A stretch of 56,431 nucleotides of DNA from Clostridiales bacterium. Its GTDB lineage: Bacteria; Bacillota; Clostridia; Saccharofermentanales; DTU023. Made by a program: the position numbers and the translations under genes. The stretch spans positions 1 through 56,431 of the forward strand of contig SFGY01000009.1 of assembly GCA_004556455.1 (NCBI GenBank), given 5' to 3'. Shown one piece after another: positions 8,732 to 17,533 of the stretch; within the stretch, counting starts at the first letter, position 1; each line of letters opens with the position of its first letter. Below the pieces are notes generated by a model. That model was not told where the DNA came from and ran no database searches. It saw only the letters and a list, made by a program, of their open reading frames with translations.

Positions 8732-11017
8732 TTAGAGCAGCGCCAGAAGCTTGCTGAGGCTGTCTTTGGCGTCTCCGAGGGCGATGATAACGTGCTCTTC
8801 TCCGGCAGCAGCTTCAGCATAGAGGGGATTTTCCACTCCAGCGTAGCCCGGTTTAAGGTCGAAGTTCAGGATGAGAATGTGCCTGGCGTCTGCGACGGAG
8901 AGTACGGGCATGCCATAAATCGGCGTGCCCTCAGCCGTATTTGCTGCAGGATTGATGACGTCGTTGGCCCCAATGACGATGGCCATGTCCGTATCCTTGA
9001 AGTCGCCATCGATGGCCTGCATCTCAAAGAGCTTCTCGTAGGGCACATCCACTTCGGCGAGCAGGACATTCATGTGACCCGGCATACGACCGGCCACGGG
9101 GTGAATGGCGAAGCGCACCTTTTTGCCTTCGCTCTCCAGGCGGTCGGCCAGCTGCTTGACCAGCGGCTGGGCCTGCGAGCGGGCCATGCCATAGCCCGGC
9201 ACGATGATGACGCTGGCGGCAGACTTTAGTTCGTCCGCTGCGCGCTCAAGTCCGGATTTGGCTGGCGCCGCAGATGAATCCGCGGCCGCGGCCTGTGCGG
9301 CGTCCTTCTCCCCAGACATTTTTCCTGCCTGCATTTCTGCGCAGGCCTTGCTGATTTTATTGAGAGATTCTTTGGCGTCACCAAGAATGATCTCCACGTG
9401 TTCGTGGCTCTCCTTAGCTTCGGCATAGAGGGGATTTTCCACTCCGGCGTAGCCAGGTTTAAGGTCGAAGTTCAGGATAAGAATATGCCTGGCATCTGCG
9501 ACGGAAAGTACGGGCATGCCGTAGATCGGTGTCCCTTCGGCGGTGTTCGCAGCGGGGTTGATGACATCGTTGGCTCCGATGACAATGGCCAGATCCGTCT
9601 CTTTGAAGTCGTCGTCGATGGCCTGCATCTCGAAGAGCTTTTCGTAGGGTACATCCACTTCGGCGAGCAGGACGTTCATGTGACCCGGCATACGACCGGC
9701 CACGGGGTGAATGGCGAAGCGCACCTTTTTGCCTTCGCTCTCCAGGCGATCAGACAACTGCTTGACCAGCGGCTGAGCCTGCGAGCGAGCCATGCCATAG
9801 CCTGGCACGATGATGACGCTCTGCGCTTCCTGGAGCCAATGAGCCGCATGGACTTCGGGGCTTAGCACAGCGTCTATTTCTTTTGCAGCAGAACTTCCAC
9901 CGGAAATGGCCTGGGCAGCGGTTGCGGAAGGCTTTGCCTGTCCGGGCGCTGCGTCCGCGCTTCCAGAAAGTTCTGTACCTGAGGCCTCAGGGGCAGCAGT
10001 TGCAATTCCAGAGATCTCTTTCACGGTACTTTCTGCCTTGGAGGCTTCGGCAGCTACAGGCCCTGCACTGCTCTTGCTCCCGCCTTTATCTGACTCACCC
10101 CGGGTGAGCGGCTTGCTGCTCTTACCCAGAAGAATATCGAAGAGATGCCGGTTCATGCTGCGGCACATGATCTGCGTGAGCAGGAGGCCGGATGCCCCGA
10201 CGATACCACCGACGGCTACGAGCAGGATGTCATTCATCGCCATACCGGCAATAGAACCGGCCACGCCGGAAAAGGAGTTGAGCAGAGAGATCGTGATCGG
10301 CATATCCGCGCCGCCCACGCGTATGGCAAAGAAATAACCGAAGAGGTTTGAGGCCACGACAGCGATGAGAATCAGCAAGACACGTTCCTTCACCCCGAAG
10401 AGATTGGTCATGGCAAAGAAAAAGGGCACGACCAGTGAAATCAGGAGAAAAAGGCTCGTCCAGAGCTGATGCAGCGGGTAAATGACCGGACGTTGCTGGA
10501 GTTTTCCGGCAAGTTTGGCTGCGGCGACCGCAGAACCCGCCCAGGTGAGACCACCGACGACCACGGCCAGTCCTGCCGTAATCTGACTGAAGGCGTCCAG
10601 TCGAAAATTACTGACGTTTGCCGCTCCCATGAATTCGCGGTGTGCAGACAGCAGCGTGAGAATACCGGCAATCATGGAAGCTAGACCGCCAAAACCGTTG
10701 AGCAGACCAACCATCTGAGGCATTTGGATCATCTGTACTTTAGCAGAGATCCAGAGGCCCAGGGCTGCGCCGATGAGCATGGCGATCCACAGTTCAGCTA
10801 CTGTGAAAATATGGTAGTACCAGAGGGTCAGCAAGATGGCCGCAAACATGGAAAGTGCTCCGATGCGGTTGCCGCTGACAGCTGTCTCCACCTTGCTCAT
10901 GCGCGAGATGCAGAGCATGACGAGAGCAATGAGCAGAACCGAAGCCGCGTAGTAAATGGTTTTTCTATCGACAGCCAGTGCCAGCACAGGCAGGCCGGTC
11001 AAAAAGAGATTAAGCAT
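8732..11017 (-). CDS. pntB: NAD(P) transhydrogenase subunit beta with two NADP-binding domains
   Basis: PntB carries most of the proton channel (domain II) and the NADP(H)-binding domain III. The first 310 or so residues are transmembrane helices. A linker of about 85 residues, rich in A, S, G and E, follows. Domain III then occurs twice: about residues 400-555 (DNA 9353-9820) and 602-761 (8738-9214). Both keep 'VPGYGMARSQAQ', 'HPVAGRMPGHMNVLLAE' and 'IGANDVINPAA', and they differ at only a few residues over the first 130. The usual length is about 460; here it is 761. ATG 11017 follows GGGAGG and overlaps pntAB by 8 bp. The gene is intact, so the duplication is in frame. Confidence 0.95.
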   Translation of the reverse strand: MLNLFLTGLPVLALAVDRKTIYYAASVLLIALVMLCISRMSKVETAVSGNRIGALSMFAAILLTLWYYHIFTVAELWIAMLIGAALGLWISAKVQMIQMPQMVGLLNGFGGLASMIAGILTLLSAHREFMGAANVSNFRLDAFSQITAGLAVVVGGLTWAGSAVAAAKLAGKLQQRPVIYPLHQLWTSLFLLISLVVPFFFAMTNLFGVKERVLLILIAVVASNLFGYFFAIRVGGADMPITISLLNSFSGVAGSIAGMAMNDILLVAVGGIVGASGLLLTQIMCRSMNRHLFDILLGKSSKPLTRGESDKGGSKSSAGPVAAEASKAESTVKEISGIATAAPEASGTELSGSADAAPGQAKPSATAAQAISGGSSAAKEIDAVLSPEVHAAHWLQEAQSVIIVPGYGMARSQAQPLVKQLSDRLESEGKKVRFAIHPVAGRMPGHMNVLLAEVDVPYEKLFEMQAIDDDFKETDLAIVIGANDVINPAANTAEGTPIYGMPVLSVADARHILILNFDLKPGYAGVENPLYAEAKESHEHVEIILGDAKESLNKISKACAEMQAGKMSGEKDAAQAAAADSSAAPAKSGLERAADELKSAASVIIVPGYGMARSQAQPLVKQLADRLESEGKKVRFAIHPVAGRMPGHMNVLLAEVDVPYEKLFEMQAIDGDFKDTDMAIVIGANDVINPAANTAEGTPIYGMPVLSVADARHILILNFDLKPGYAGVENPLYAEAAAGEEHVIIALGDAKDSLSKLLALL

Positions 11018-11318
11018 TTTGGGCCTCCCCTTCTGTCTTTTTTCTGCCCCTGTGGAACATGCGGAGCATACGGTCGGTGACGCCGAAGCCTCCGACGACA
11101 TTAATCATGGCGAGGATAATGGCCAGGATGCCCATGAGCTTGCTGTTAAAGCCGACAGCTGCTGCCGTGGCGCTGAGGCAACCAAGCACCGTCACGCCGG
11201 AAAAGGCGTTCATGCCGGACATCAGCGGTGTGTGCAGGAGACTGGGGACGCGCCCGATAAGTTTATAGCCGATAAAAGTCGAGATCGCGAAGACCAGGAT
11301 TAAGAGAATTCCCTGCAT
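11010..11318 (-). CDS. pntAB: NAD(P) transhydrogenase membrane subunit alpha-2
   Basis: A 102-residue membrane protein with three to four helices, matching the separate domain-II part of the alpha subunit seen in bacteria with a split PntA ('PSLLHTPLMSGMNAFSGV' is typical). It joins PntAA and PntB in the proton-pumping complex that reduces NADP+ with NADH. ATG 11318 is preceded by GGAGA at good spacing. It lies between pntAA (65 bp upstream, with a strong hairpin in the gap) and pntB (8 bp overlap). Confidence 0.92.
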   Translation of the reverse strand: MQGILLILVFAISTFIGYKLIGRVPSLLHTPLMSGMNAFSGVTVLGCLSATAAAVGFNSKLMGILAIILAMINVVGGFGVTDRMLRMFHRGRKKTEGEAQNA

Positions 11319-11337
11319 AGCTTCTCCTTTCTCACAT

Positions 11338-11370
11338 AAAGAAAGCGCGCGCTCCGCAGAGAGCGCGCGC
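11338..11370 (-). terminator. GC-rich hairpin between pntAA and pntAB (attenuator or processing site)
   Basis: A perfect 10-bp stem, GCGCGCGCTC / GAGCGCGCGC (11345-11354 and 11361-11370), with a 6-nt loop. On the minus strand it is followed by TTTCTTT. It lies inside the pnt operon, so it probably reduces read-through or sets mRNA stability and subunit ratio rather than ending the operon. Confidence 0.6.
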
Positions 11371-11383
11371 AGGCGGATCATTC

Positions 11384-12544
11384 TCAGTCGAGCCCCATGG
11401 CTTCTCTGGCACCGGCGTGGACAATTTCCCCGTCGATCGTGCAGAGTGACTTTTTGATGATTTCATCCTCACGATCGAGGACAATTTTGTCATCCTTGAT
11501 GATGTATTTGGCGAAGTTAAAGATATTCTGAGAGAACATCCAGGTGGAGCTTTCAGGCAGGAGACCCGGAATATTCTTAATGCCGATGCAGGTGACGTGG
11601 TGCTTGACGGCAACATCGCCAACCGGAGAAATGGCGCAGTTACCGCCCTGGTCGATGGAAATGTCGACGATGACGGAGCCGGGCTTCATGCTCTTGACCA
11701 TCTCTTCGGTGAGAATCACCGGCGCCAGGCAACCGGGAACCAGGGCCGAGCAGAAGATAATATCCATCTCCGGAACGATGTCCTTGAGGACTTCGCGCTC
11801 ATGCTGCAGGTAGTTCTCCGGCAGCTCCTGAGCATAACCGCCCTCACCCATGGCGACTTCTTTAGGAACGCCGAGATCAATGGTCTTGGCACCCAGAGAG
11901 GCGGCCTGATCGGCAGCATCCGGACGGATATCTGCGGCGTGGATAATGGCGCCGAGGCGCTTCGCCGTGGCCAGAGCCTGGAGGCCTGCGACACCGGTAC
12001 CAATCACCAGTGCTTTGCAGGGTTTAATCATGCCGACAGCCGTGAAGTACTGGGGCATAAATCTGGGGAGATAGTTGGCGGCAAGCAAAATGCCCTTATA
12101 GCCTGCGCAGGTGGACATGGAGGTGAGAGCATCCAGATTCTGGGCTCTGGAAATACGCGGCACGCCGTCCAGGGTCAGGCTGACCACACCCTGAGCGGCC
12201 ATCTTTTTGACCATCTCGTGGTTGACCGGAGCAGCCGGGTGAATGAAAGTGATGAGGACCTGGCCTTTGTGCATCAGGTCAATTTCGTGTTTCCCGAGGC
12301 CTTCGTGGAAGAGAGGTTCTTTAACTTTAAGGACCAGCTCTGCGCGGTTATACATATCCTGGACATCGCTGACCAGTTCCGCACCTGCTTTGACGTACTC
12401 TTCATCATGGTAGAATGCGCCGTTGCCGGCTCCTTTTTCGACCAGGACGGTCCAACCTTCCCTGACCATTGCGGCTACAGTTTCAGGAGAAGCTGAAACG
12501 CGATCTTCGCCATGCATGATTTCCTTCGGGATTGCAATAATCAT
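11384..12544 (-). CDS. pntAA: NAD(P) transhydrogenase subunit alpha-1 (NAD-binding domain I)
   Basis: A 386-residue protein of the PntA/alanine dehydrogenase fold: 'IPKEIMHGEDRVSASPETV' at the N-terminus, the nucleotide motif 'VIGTGVAGLQALATAKRLGA' in the middle, and 'DISIDQGGNC' towards the end. It binds NAD(H) and exchanges hydride with domain III of PntB. Start ATG 12544 follows GGAGGA by 10 bp, and the upstream in-frame codons do not resemble the family. First gene of the operon pntAA-pntAB-pntB. Confidence 0.94.
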   Translation of the reverse strand: MIIAIPKEIMHGEDRVSASPETVAAMVREGWTVLVEKGAGNGAFYHDEEYVKAGAELVSDVQDMYNRAELVLKVKEPLFHEGLGKHEIDLMHKGQVLITFIHPAAPVNHEMVKKMAAQGVVSLTLDGVPRISRAQNLDALTSMSTCAGYKGILLAANYLPRFMPQYFTAVGMIKPCKALVIGTGVAGLQALATAKRLGAIIHAADIRPDAADQAASLGAKTIDLGVPKEVAMGEGGYAQELPENYLQHEREVLKDIVPEMDIIFCSALVPGCLAPVILTEEMVKSMKPGSVIVDISIDQGGNCAISPVGDVAVKHHVTCIGIKNIPGLLPESSTWMFSQNIFNFAKYIIKDDKIVLDREDEIIKKSLCTIDGEIVHAGAREAMGLD

Positions 12545-12851
12545 AAGTAAAAATCCTCCATTGTGGAATCCGCCTCTTTTGGATTCCATCGCTTAGAACA
12601 TTTTAGCAAAATAAGCGAGCGATCACAATGTTATTTCCAGCAGATTTAACAAAGGTTGAGGTAAAAAAGTCGCCGCTGGCCGCGTCAACACGCGAAATCC
12701 GCACAGGCAAACCCGAGCGAAATAAGCTCTGATGGACAGAAGCCTGAACTCAGGCCACAGAAGTCATCCTGCGCCAGGACGTGAAAAAGGGAGCTTCTCC
12801 AGGAGGTGAACCCGGCCCTGGTCCCCCTGTTTGAAGCATCGGATGCCCGAC

Positions 12852-14756
12852 CTAAAGCAGAACCCGGGTGTCCCCCACCAGGCGGGTGAGGCGTTCACGG
12901 TCGAAAGCATCGAGAATGGCAACAGCGTATTTGCGGGAACTTTGAATATGGTCGCGGAAGTCCGCCAGCTTGAGCTCGCCTTCGGCCCGGATCGTCCGTA
13001 TGACAAAGTCACGGGCCTCTTCAAAAAATTGTTGATGCAGGCAGATATTAGGGTCAAGGCGCTTCAGCACAGCGCGATCGATAAGATCGGAGAGCACGGC
13101 CTCCGGGCTGTCTTTTCTGGAGAAACGGGCGAGCAGTTCAGAGGTATCTGGCGGGGCAAAACCGGCTTTGAGATAGATCTCTTCCATTTCCTGCGAGATT
13201 TTTTTCTGCTGCGGGCTGAGTTCGACGGAAAAACCGGGAAGCTTGACCAATCCGCCTTGAATGAGAATCTGGCCATTTTCAGCAAAAAGCTCCAGCAGGC
13301 GATCTGTCAGTTCAATGCGATTTTCCGGAAGCAGACGGGTACGCAGTTCTTCGCGTTTCAGACCCGATTTCAGGGGTTCTTTGCGGTGAAAATCTTCCAG
13401 AATGCGCCGGGCCTTTTCACTCATTTTCTCAATAAAAGTGCGAGCCAGGAAAATCTGCGGGGTCAGTCTGCGGATGCCATACTGCTCTTCCGCTTCCTGG
13501 ATGATCTGGGCTTTACGCTCTTCGCTGAGGCCGTTAAGGCCTGCACGGCGCAAAGCCAGATCAAGTTCGCGGAAGAGCGGACTCTGGCTCTCAATAGCAA
13601 AGGCTAAGCGTTCAGAAGGCCCAGCCGTATCCAGCCGCTGGCAGCGCTGGAGATCTTCCTCTTCATGTACTTTAGCCAGAGGGGGACAGGGATCCAGAAT
13701 CCTTCCACCGCCGATGGTCTCCAGCGGTGAGAAAAAGCGCAGAACAAAGTGGTCGCCCATTTTCGCAGCAAGAGGCTCGCTCAGCGTAAGCCGGGCAAAG
13801 GCACTTTCCCCGGCCTTCAGACTTTCCCTGCCCAGAAGGCGCACACGGGCGAGCTGTTCTCCTGCACCATGGTGAAAGTGAACACGGCTTTTATTTTTGA
13901 GCTCGTAGGGAGAATCTTTAAGCATGTCGATGCGCACATCCAGCAGACTGCTGACATCCATGCTTCCAGGTGCGGCCAGCACATTGCCGCGCTCCACATC
14001 CTGACGGCTTACCTGAGCCAGATTGATCGCTGCCCGCTGGCCGGCATACGCCGCTTCTTTATCTTCACCATGCACCTGAATGCTGCGCACACGAACGTCT
14101 TCGTTTTCCGGGTAGAGTGTGAGCGTGTCGCCTACATGAACCTGCCCCTCCAGCATGGTTCCTGTCACGACAGTGCCGAAGCCTCCCATGGTAAAGACAC
14201 GATCGATCGCCTGTCGCATCGGGGCCTCGTCATCCTTGCCACTCAGCCCCTCAATCTGATGGAAAATCTCCTGGCGCAGCTCGTCGATGCCCTCCCCAGT
14301 GTAAGAGGAAACTGCAAAGAGCGGCGCCTTTTCCAGAAAAGTTCCCTTTACCTCTTCACGGATGTCCTCTTCGGCCAGCTCCAGCCAGTCGGGATCCACA
14401 AGATCTTTCTTGGTCACGACGAGGATGCCTTGTTTGACTTCGAGCAGCTGTAAAATATCCAGATGTTCACGGGTCTGAGGCATGACCCCTTCATCCGCCG
14501 CAACAATGAGCAGGGCAAGATCCACGCCGCCGGCACCCGCAAGCATGTTATGCACGAAGCGCTCATGACCGGGAACGTCAACTATACCGGCTTTGCCACC
14601 ATCCGGCAGATCCAGCCAGGCAAAGCCCAGTTCGATGGTGATACCACGTTTTTTCTCTTCTTTAAGACGGTCTGGATCGATGCCGGTCAGGGCCTTAATC
14701 AGGCAGCTTTTACCGTGGTCAACATGACCGGCTGTGCCGATAATGATGTGCTTCAT
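12852..14756 (-). CDS. selB: Selenocysteine-specific elongation factor
   Basis: SelB brings Sec-tRNA to UGA codons that precede a SECIS hairpin. The N-terminal GTPase has G1 'GHVDHGKS', G2/G3 'RGITIELGFAW' and 'DVPGHERF', and G4 'TKKD'. EF-Tu-like domains 2 and 3 follow (about 175-340), then winged-helix repeats to residue 634 that bind the SECIS RNA. Length and C-terminal end are normal for the family. GAGGAGAAG stands before the ATG. It lies 15 bp after selA, so both are probably one transcript. This window contains three UGA-containing genes that it would serve. Confidence 0.96.
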   Translation of the reverse strand: MKHIIIGTAGHVDHGKSCLIKALTGIDPDRLKEEKKRGITIELGFAWLDLPDGGKAGIVDVPGHERFVHNMLAGAGGVDLALLIVAADEGVMPQTREHLDILQLLEVKQGILVVTKKDLVDPDWLELAEEDIREEVKGTFLEKAPLFAVSSYTGEGIDELRQEIFHQIEGLSGKDDEAPMRQAIDRVFTMGGFGTVVTGTMLEGQVHVGDTLTLYPENEDVRVRSIQVHGEDKEAAYAGQRAAINLAQVSRQDVERGNVLAAPGSMDVSSLLDVRIDMLKDSPYELKNKSRVHFHHGAGEQLARVRLLGRESLKAGESAFARLTLSEPLAAKMGDHFVLRFFSPLETIGGGRILDPCPPLAKVHEEEDLQRCQRLDTAGPSERLAFAIESQSPLFRELDLALRRAGLNGLSEERKAQIIQEAEEQYGIRRLTPQIFLARTFIEKMSEKARRILEDFHRKEPLKSGLKREELRTRLLPENRIELTDRLLELFAENGQILIQGGLVKLPGFSVELSPQQKKISQEMEEIYLKAGFAPPDTSELLARFSRKDSPEAVLSDLIDRAVLKRLDPNICLHQQFFEEARDFVIRTIRAEGELKLADFRDHIQSSRKYAVAILDAFDRERLTRLVGDTRVLL

Positions 14757-14771
14757 CTTCTTCTCCTCAGC

Positions 14772-16319
14772 TTATTCTGCTCTTTCACCGATGACGTCCC
14801 TGGCATGGGTAAAGCAAGCCGCAAGGGTCTCCACTTCTTCGTCCGGGATCGTGCGCAGATCGAGCACCAGGCTGTCCTTCTGAATGAAAGCAATGATACC
14901 CGGCTCTCCACATCGCAGAGCACGCTCGAACTCGTTGAGACGAAAGCCGTTGTCCTGAGGGGACAGGCGAATACCGGCAGAATCGAGGAAAATGCCCGGC
15001 GCGGAGCCGCCGCCAACCTCCGTTTTGAGCTGGCAGACTTCCGCCGCAAAACCTTCGCGATCGAGGAGATCACAGAGCACATCGGCGCGCTTTTCAATCG
15101 CGCTGAGGGGCTGGCTGAGCATGTGGAAGAGAGGAATCTCTTCATTGATGCGTTCCGGTTCAAGATAAATCCTGAGGGTTTCCTGCAGGGCAATGAGGCA
15201 AGTTTTGTCGCAGCGCAACGCGCGCGCCAGAGGATGCTTTCTGATGCGCTCAATCAGGTCTTTTCGGCCCACAATGAGACCCGCCTGAGGTCCGCCAAGG
15301 AGCTTATCTCCGGAGAAGCAGACGAGATCACAGCCCGCGGCGACACCCTCCGCGACGGTAGGTTCATCTTTCAGGAAGGCCGGCGGGTCGGGGTGCAGAA
15401 GACCGGAGCCGAGGTCATAAATCAGGGGCAGGCCCTGGGCTTCGGCAAGGCTCTTACATTCTTGAAGCGAGGCCTCTTCGGTAAAGCCATCAAGGCGGAA
15501 ATTCGAGCGGTGCACTTTGAGAATGGCTGCCGTGTTTTCGCTGATGGCCCGGGCATAATCAGAGAGACGGGTTTTGTTTGTGGTGCCGACTTCAACCAGC
15601 GTGGCCCCACTCTGAATCATCACATCCGGAACCCGGAAGGCGCCGCCGATTTCGACCAGCTCGCCGCGGGAAACGATGACTTCGCGGCCCTGCGCCAGCT
15701 CGGCAAGAAGGATCAGCATCGCGCCGGCATTATTGTTGACGACCATGGCGGCTTCGGTCCCGGTCAGACGTGTAAGCAGGCCTTCAACCACATCGTGCCG
15801 ACTGCCACGGTGTCCGGCTGCGAGGTCGTATTCAAGATTAGTGTAACCAAGACTGAGGCGGGCCATGCTCTCCGCTGCCGCGCGGGCGAGCGGGGCGCGG
15901 CCAAGGTTAGTGTGCAGGCTGATACCGGTCGCATTGAGAAGGGGGCGCAGCTGGTGAAGCTCATCCTCTTTCAGGCTGTCGCGTACGGCGGCAGCGAGGG
16001 CCTCATCCGTAAGATCAGCCGCTGTTTTTGTTTGGCTCCTTACGGGCGTCCGGCCTGCGGCAGGCGAAGAAGCTTCGCCTGTTGTCCCGGTCGCTCCTTC
16101 GTCAGAAGCCTGAGCCTCCCCTGCACTGCTGCTTAAAACCGCTTGGCGAAAATCATCGAGGATATCCTGGGTGGTTCTGACGAGCGTTTCGCGGTCAAAT
16201 TCTGAGGCAAGTTCAGCAAAAGCTTCAGAGGCAAGCAGGGCGTCGACCTGGGGTATCAGGCGAAGCAGGGCCTTGCCCTTGATGACACTTGCGGGTTTCT
16301 CTGCGCTATTCTCTTGCAT
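14772..16319 (-). CDS. selA: L-seryl-tRNA(Sec) selenium transferase
   Basis: SelA is a PLP enzyme that converts Ser-tRNA-Sec to Sec-tRNA-Sec using selenophosphate. The family core is clear: 'LLNATGISLHTNLGRAPL', and Lys339 in 'FSGDKLLGGPQAG' as the PLP-binding lysine. Residues 62-100 form an S/A/G/T-rich insert between the N-terminal domain and the core, making the protein (515 residues) longer than usual. ACGAGGA precedes the ATG. The neighbours are a DUF3343 gene upstream and selB downstream on the same strand. Confidence 0.96.
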   Translation of the reverse strand: MQENSAEKPASVIKGKALLRLIPQVDALLASEAFAELASEFDRETLVRTTQDILDDFRQAVLSSSAGEAQASDEGATGTTGEASSPAAGRTPVRSQTKTAADLTDEALAAAVRDSLKEDELHQLRPLLNATGISLHTNLGRAPLARAAAESMARLSLGYTNLEYDLAAGHRGSRHDVVEGLLTRLTGTEAAMVVNNNAGAMLILLAELAQGREVIVSRGELVEIGGAFRVPDVMIQSGATLVEVGTTNKTRLSDYARAISENTAAILKVHRSNFRLDGFTEEASLQECKSLAEAQGLPLIYDLGSGLLHPDPPAFLKDEPTVAEGVAAGCDLVCFSGDKLLGGPQAGLIVGRKDLIERIRKHPLARALRCDKTCLIALQETLRIYLEPERINEEIPLFHMLSQPLSAIEKRADVLCDLLDREGFAAEVCQLKTEVGGGSAPGIFLDSAGIRLSPQDNGFRLNEFERALRCGEPGIIAFIQKDSLVLDLRTIPDEEVETLAACFTHARDVIGERAE

Positions 16320-16409
16320 GGTTTTCCTCGTTTCTTTTCTTACGGTCTCGTGTCGGGTTTTACGCCTTATGGGTCACATTTTTATTTATGTTTTTCGGCG
16401 CGTCAAAGC

Positions 16410-16652
16410 TTACAGCTCATCGCGGATAAGCTTGTACTTTCCCGGTTCCGCCATTTGATAAACCTGACTTAAATCTTCGTTGGCCATGCTCGCCTCGTCG
16501 TAGGGTATGGAAAAACACACAGCCGTGCCGCAGGAAACCGAGAGCTGGCGCGGCGCAGGCACAAGCTCTGCAGCTTCATCGCCCAGGCTTTTCAGGCCGT
16601 TAAAAAACTCCAGCGCACCAAGGTGCGTGTGAAAGGTCGCAATATTTTTCAT
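16410..16652 (-). CDS. DUF3343 small protein (putative Se/S carrier), copy 1
   Basis: An 80-residue protein starting 'MKNIATFHTHLGALEFF'. DUF3343 proteins are small, often carry one conserved Cys ('VSCGTAVCFSI' here) and occur near selD/yedE/yedF genes; a role in carrying selenium or sulfur has been proposed but not proven. AAAGGA lies before the ATG. It is 90 bp upstream of selA, so it may be the first gene of a DUF3343-selA-selB unit. A second member lies at 20404-20649. Confidence 0.75.
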   Translation of the reverse strand: MKNIATFHTHLGALEFFNGLKSLGDEAAELVPAPRQLSVSCGTAVCFSIPYDEASMANEDLSQVYQMAEPGKYKLIRDEL

Positions 16653-17071
16653 AAGGTCCTTTCTTTCCAGCTGCTCCGAATGTGCTCTCAGAGACAGATT
16701 TCCGCCAATTCTGATGGCCTTGGTGGCGCCATCCGCGGCTTATCCGCGTGTGCTCTCAGGGACGTCTCGACAAGAACAGCCAGGCCAGCAAACGAGTCAA
16801 AGCATTGTACAGTATGAAGATCTGCGTCGTGTTCCTCAGGACGAGAAATGTGCCAGGCGAAGCTAAGAAGGTGATAGCCTCGCCTGGGTCTGCACCGGCC
16901 CGTCAGGAGGGCGAAATCGGCAGTCCTTTTGCGCCTTTCAATAATAAGCGAGAAAAAGGACAAGATCAATTGAGCGAGGCTCAAGTTTTCAGCAAGGCTT
17001 CAGGCCTCCAAAGTCGGACGAATAAAAGATGAAGGCCCAATTTTGTAAGTTGACGGTTCCTAAGATTCAAT
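16653..17071. other. Gene-free spacer upstream of the selA unit
   Basis: No convincing gene. The sequence 'TGTGCTCTCAG' occurs twice, near 16681 and 16749. A TACAAT box on the minus strand near 16805 could be a -10 element for the DUF3343-selA-selB unit, but I see no good -35 partner. Confidence 0.3.
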
Positions 17072-17116
17072 AAAAAATCCCCCGGACGCATGGCGTTTCC
17101 AAAGCAGCCGGGGGAT
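17072..17116 (-). terminator. Terminator after the TusA-like gene
   Basis: On the minus strand ATCCCCCGG pairs with CCGGGGGAT across a loop of about 22 nt and is followed by TTTTTTATT. It ends the leftward yedE / TusA-like unit about 110 bp after the last stop codon. Confidence 0.85.
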
Positions 17117-17224
17117 CTCTCCTGATGTGGAATTTCAGCTCACTTCCCGCGCTTCACCACATAAGCACTAAAAAAGTGCTTCGAGAAGATCTGCGGGATG
17201 TGATCTGAAGCATTAATGTTCGGC

Positions 17225-17431
17225 TTATTTGCTGATTTCGAGGACGGTCCATTCGCTTTCATCTTTGCGGCTGACCTTGTAGCCGTGATTTTCAGCAAAA
17301 CGGCTGCAATTCTCGATGGGCGCAAAATCATCGACGAGGAGTTTCACTCCTTCGGCATTTTTCTTCAGGGCTTCCTGGAGAAGCAGGACGGGCTGCGGGC
17401 AGGAAAGGCCACGGGCATCTACTTCGGTCAT
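17225..17431 (-). CDS. TusA/SirA-like sulfur carrier protein
   Basis: A 68-residue protein with the family signature 'DARGLSCPQPVLL', where the Cys of the CPxP motif carries a persulfide or perselenide. Single-domain TusA-like proteins next to YedE-type transporters are thought to receive the imported sulfur or selenium species. It lies about 100 bp downstream of the yedE-like gene on the same strand, followed by a terminator. The chemistry (Se versus S) is inferred from context. Confidence 0.85.
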   Translation of the reverse strand: MTEVDARGLSCPQPVLLLQEALKKNAEGVKLLVDDFAPIENCSRFAENHGYKVSRKDESEWTVLEISK

Positions 17432-17533
17432 ATAATGATCCTTTCTTTACTTGAGCTTTTGTCTTATTCGGGATTTGTCGAGCCAGGTCGACGGGGCTTC
17501 CGCCCTTTTTCCCGAGATTCGCAGAGCCTGGTC

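Noticed and set aside
12590..12851. Possible extension of selB or a SECIS-like RNA downstream of it
   Set aside because: selB ends at the usual C-terminus. The downstream stem GCCTGA/TCAGGC is short with no T tract, and no gene covers the region.
14463..16136. 557-codon plus-strand frame opposite selA
   Set aside because: Antisense shadow of selA; composition is atypical and no domain is seen.
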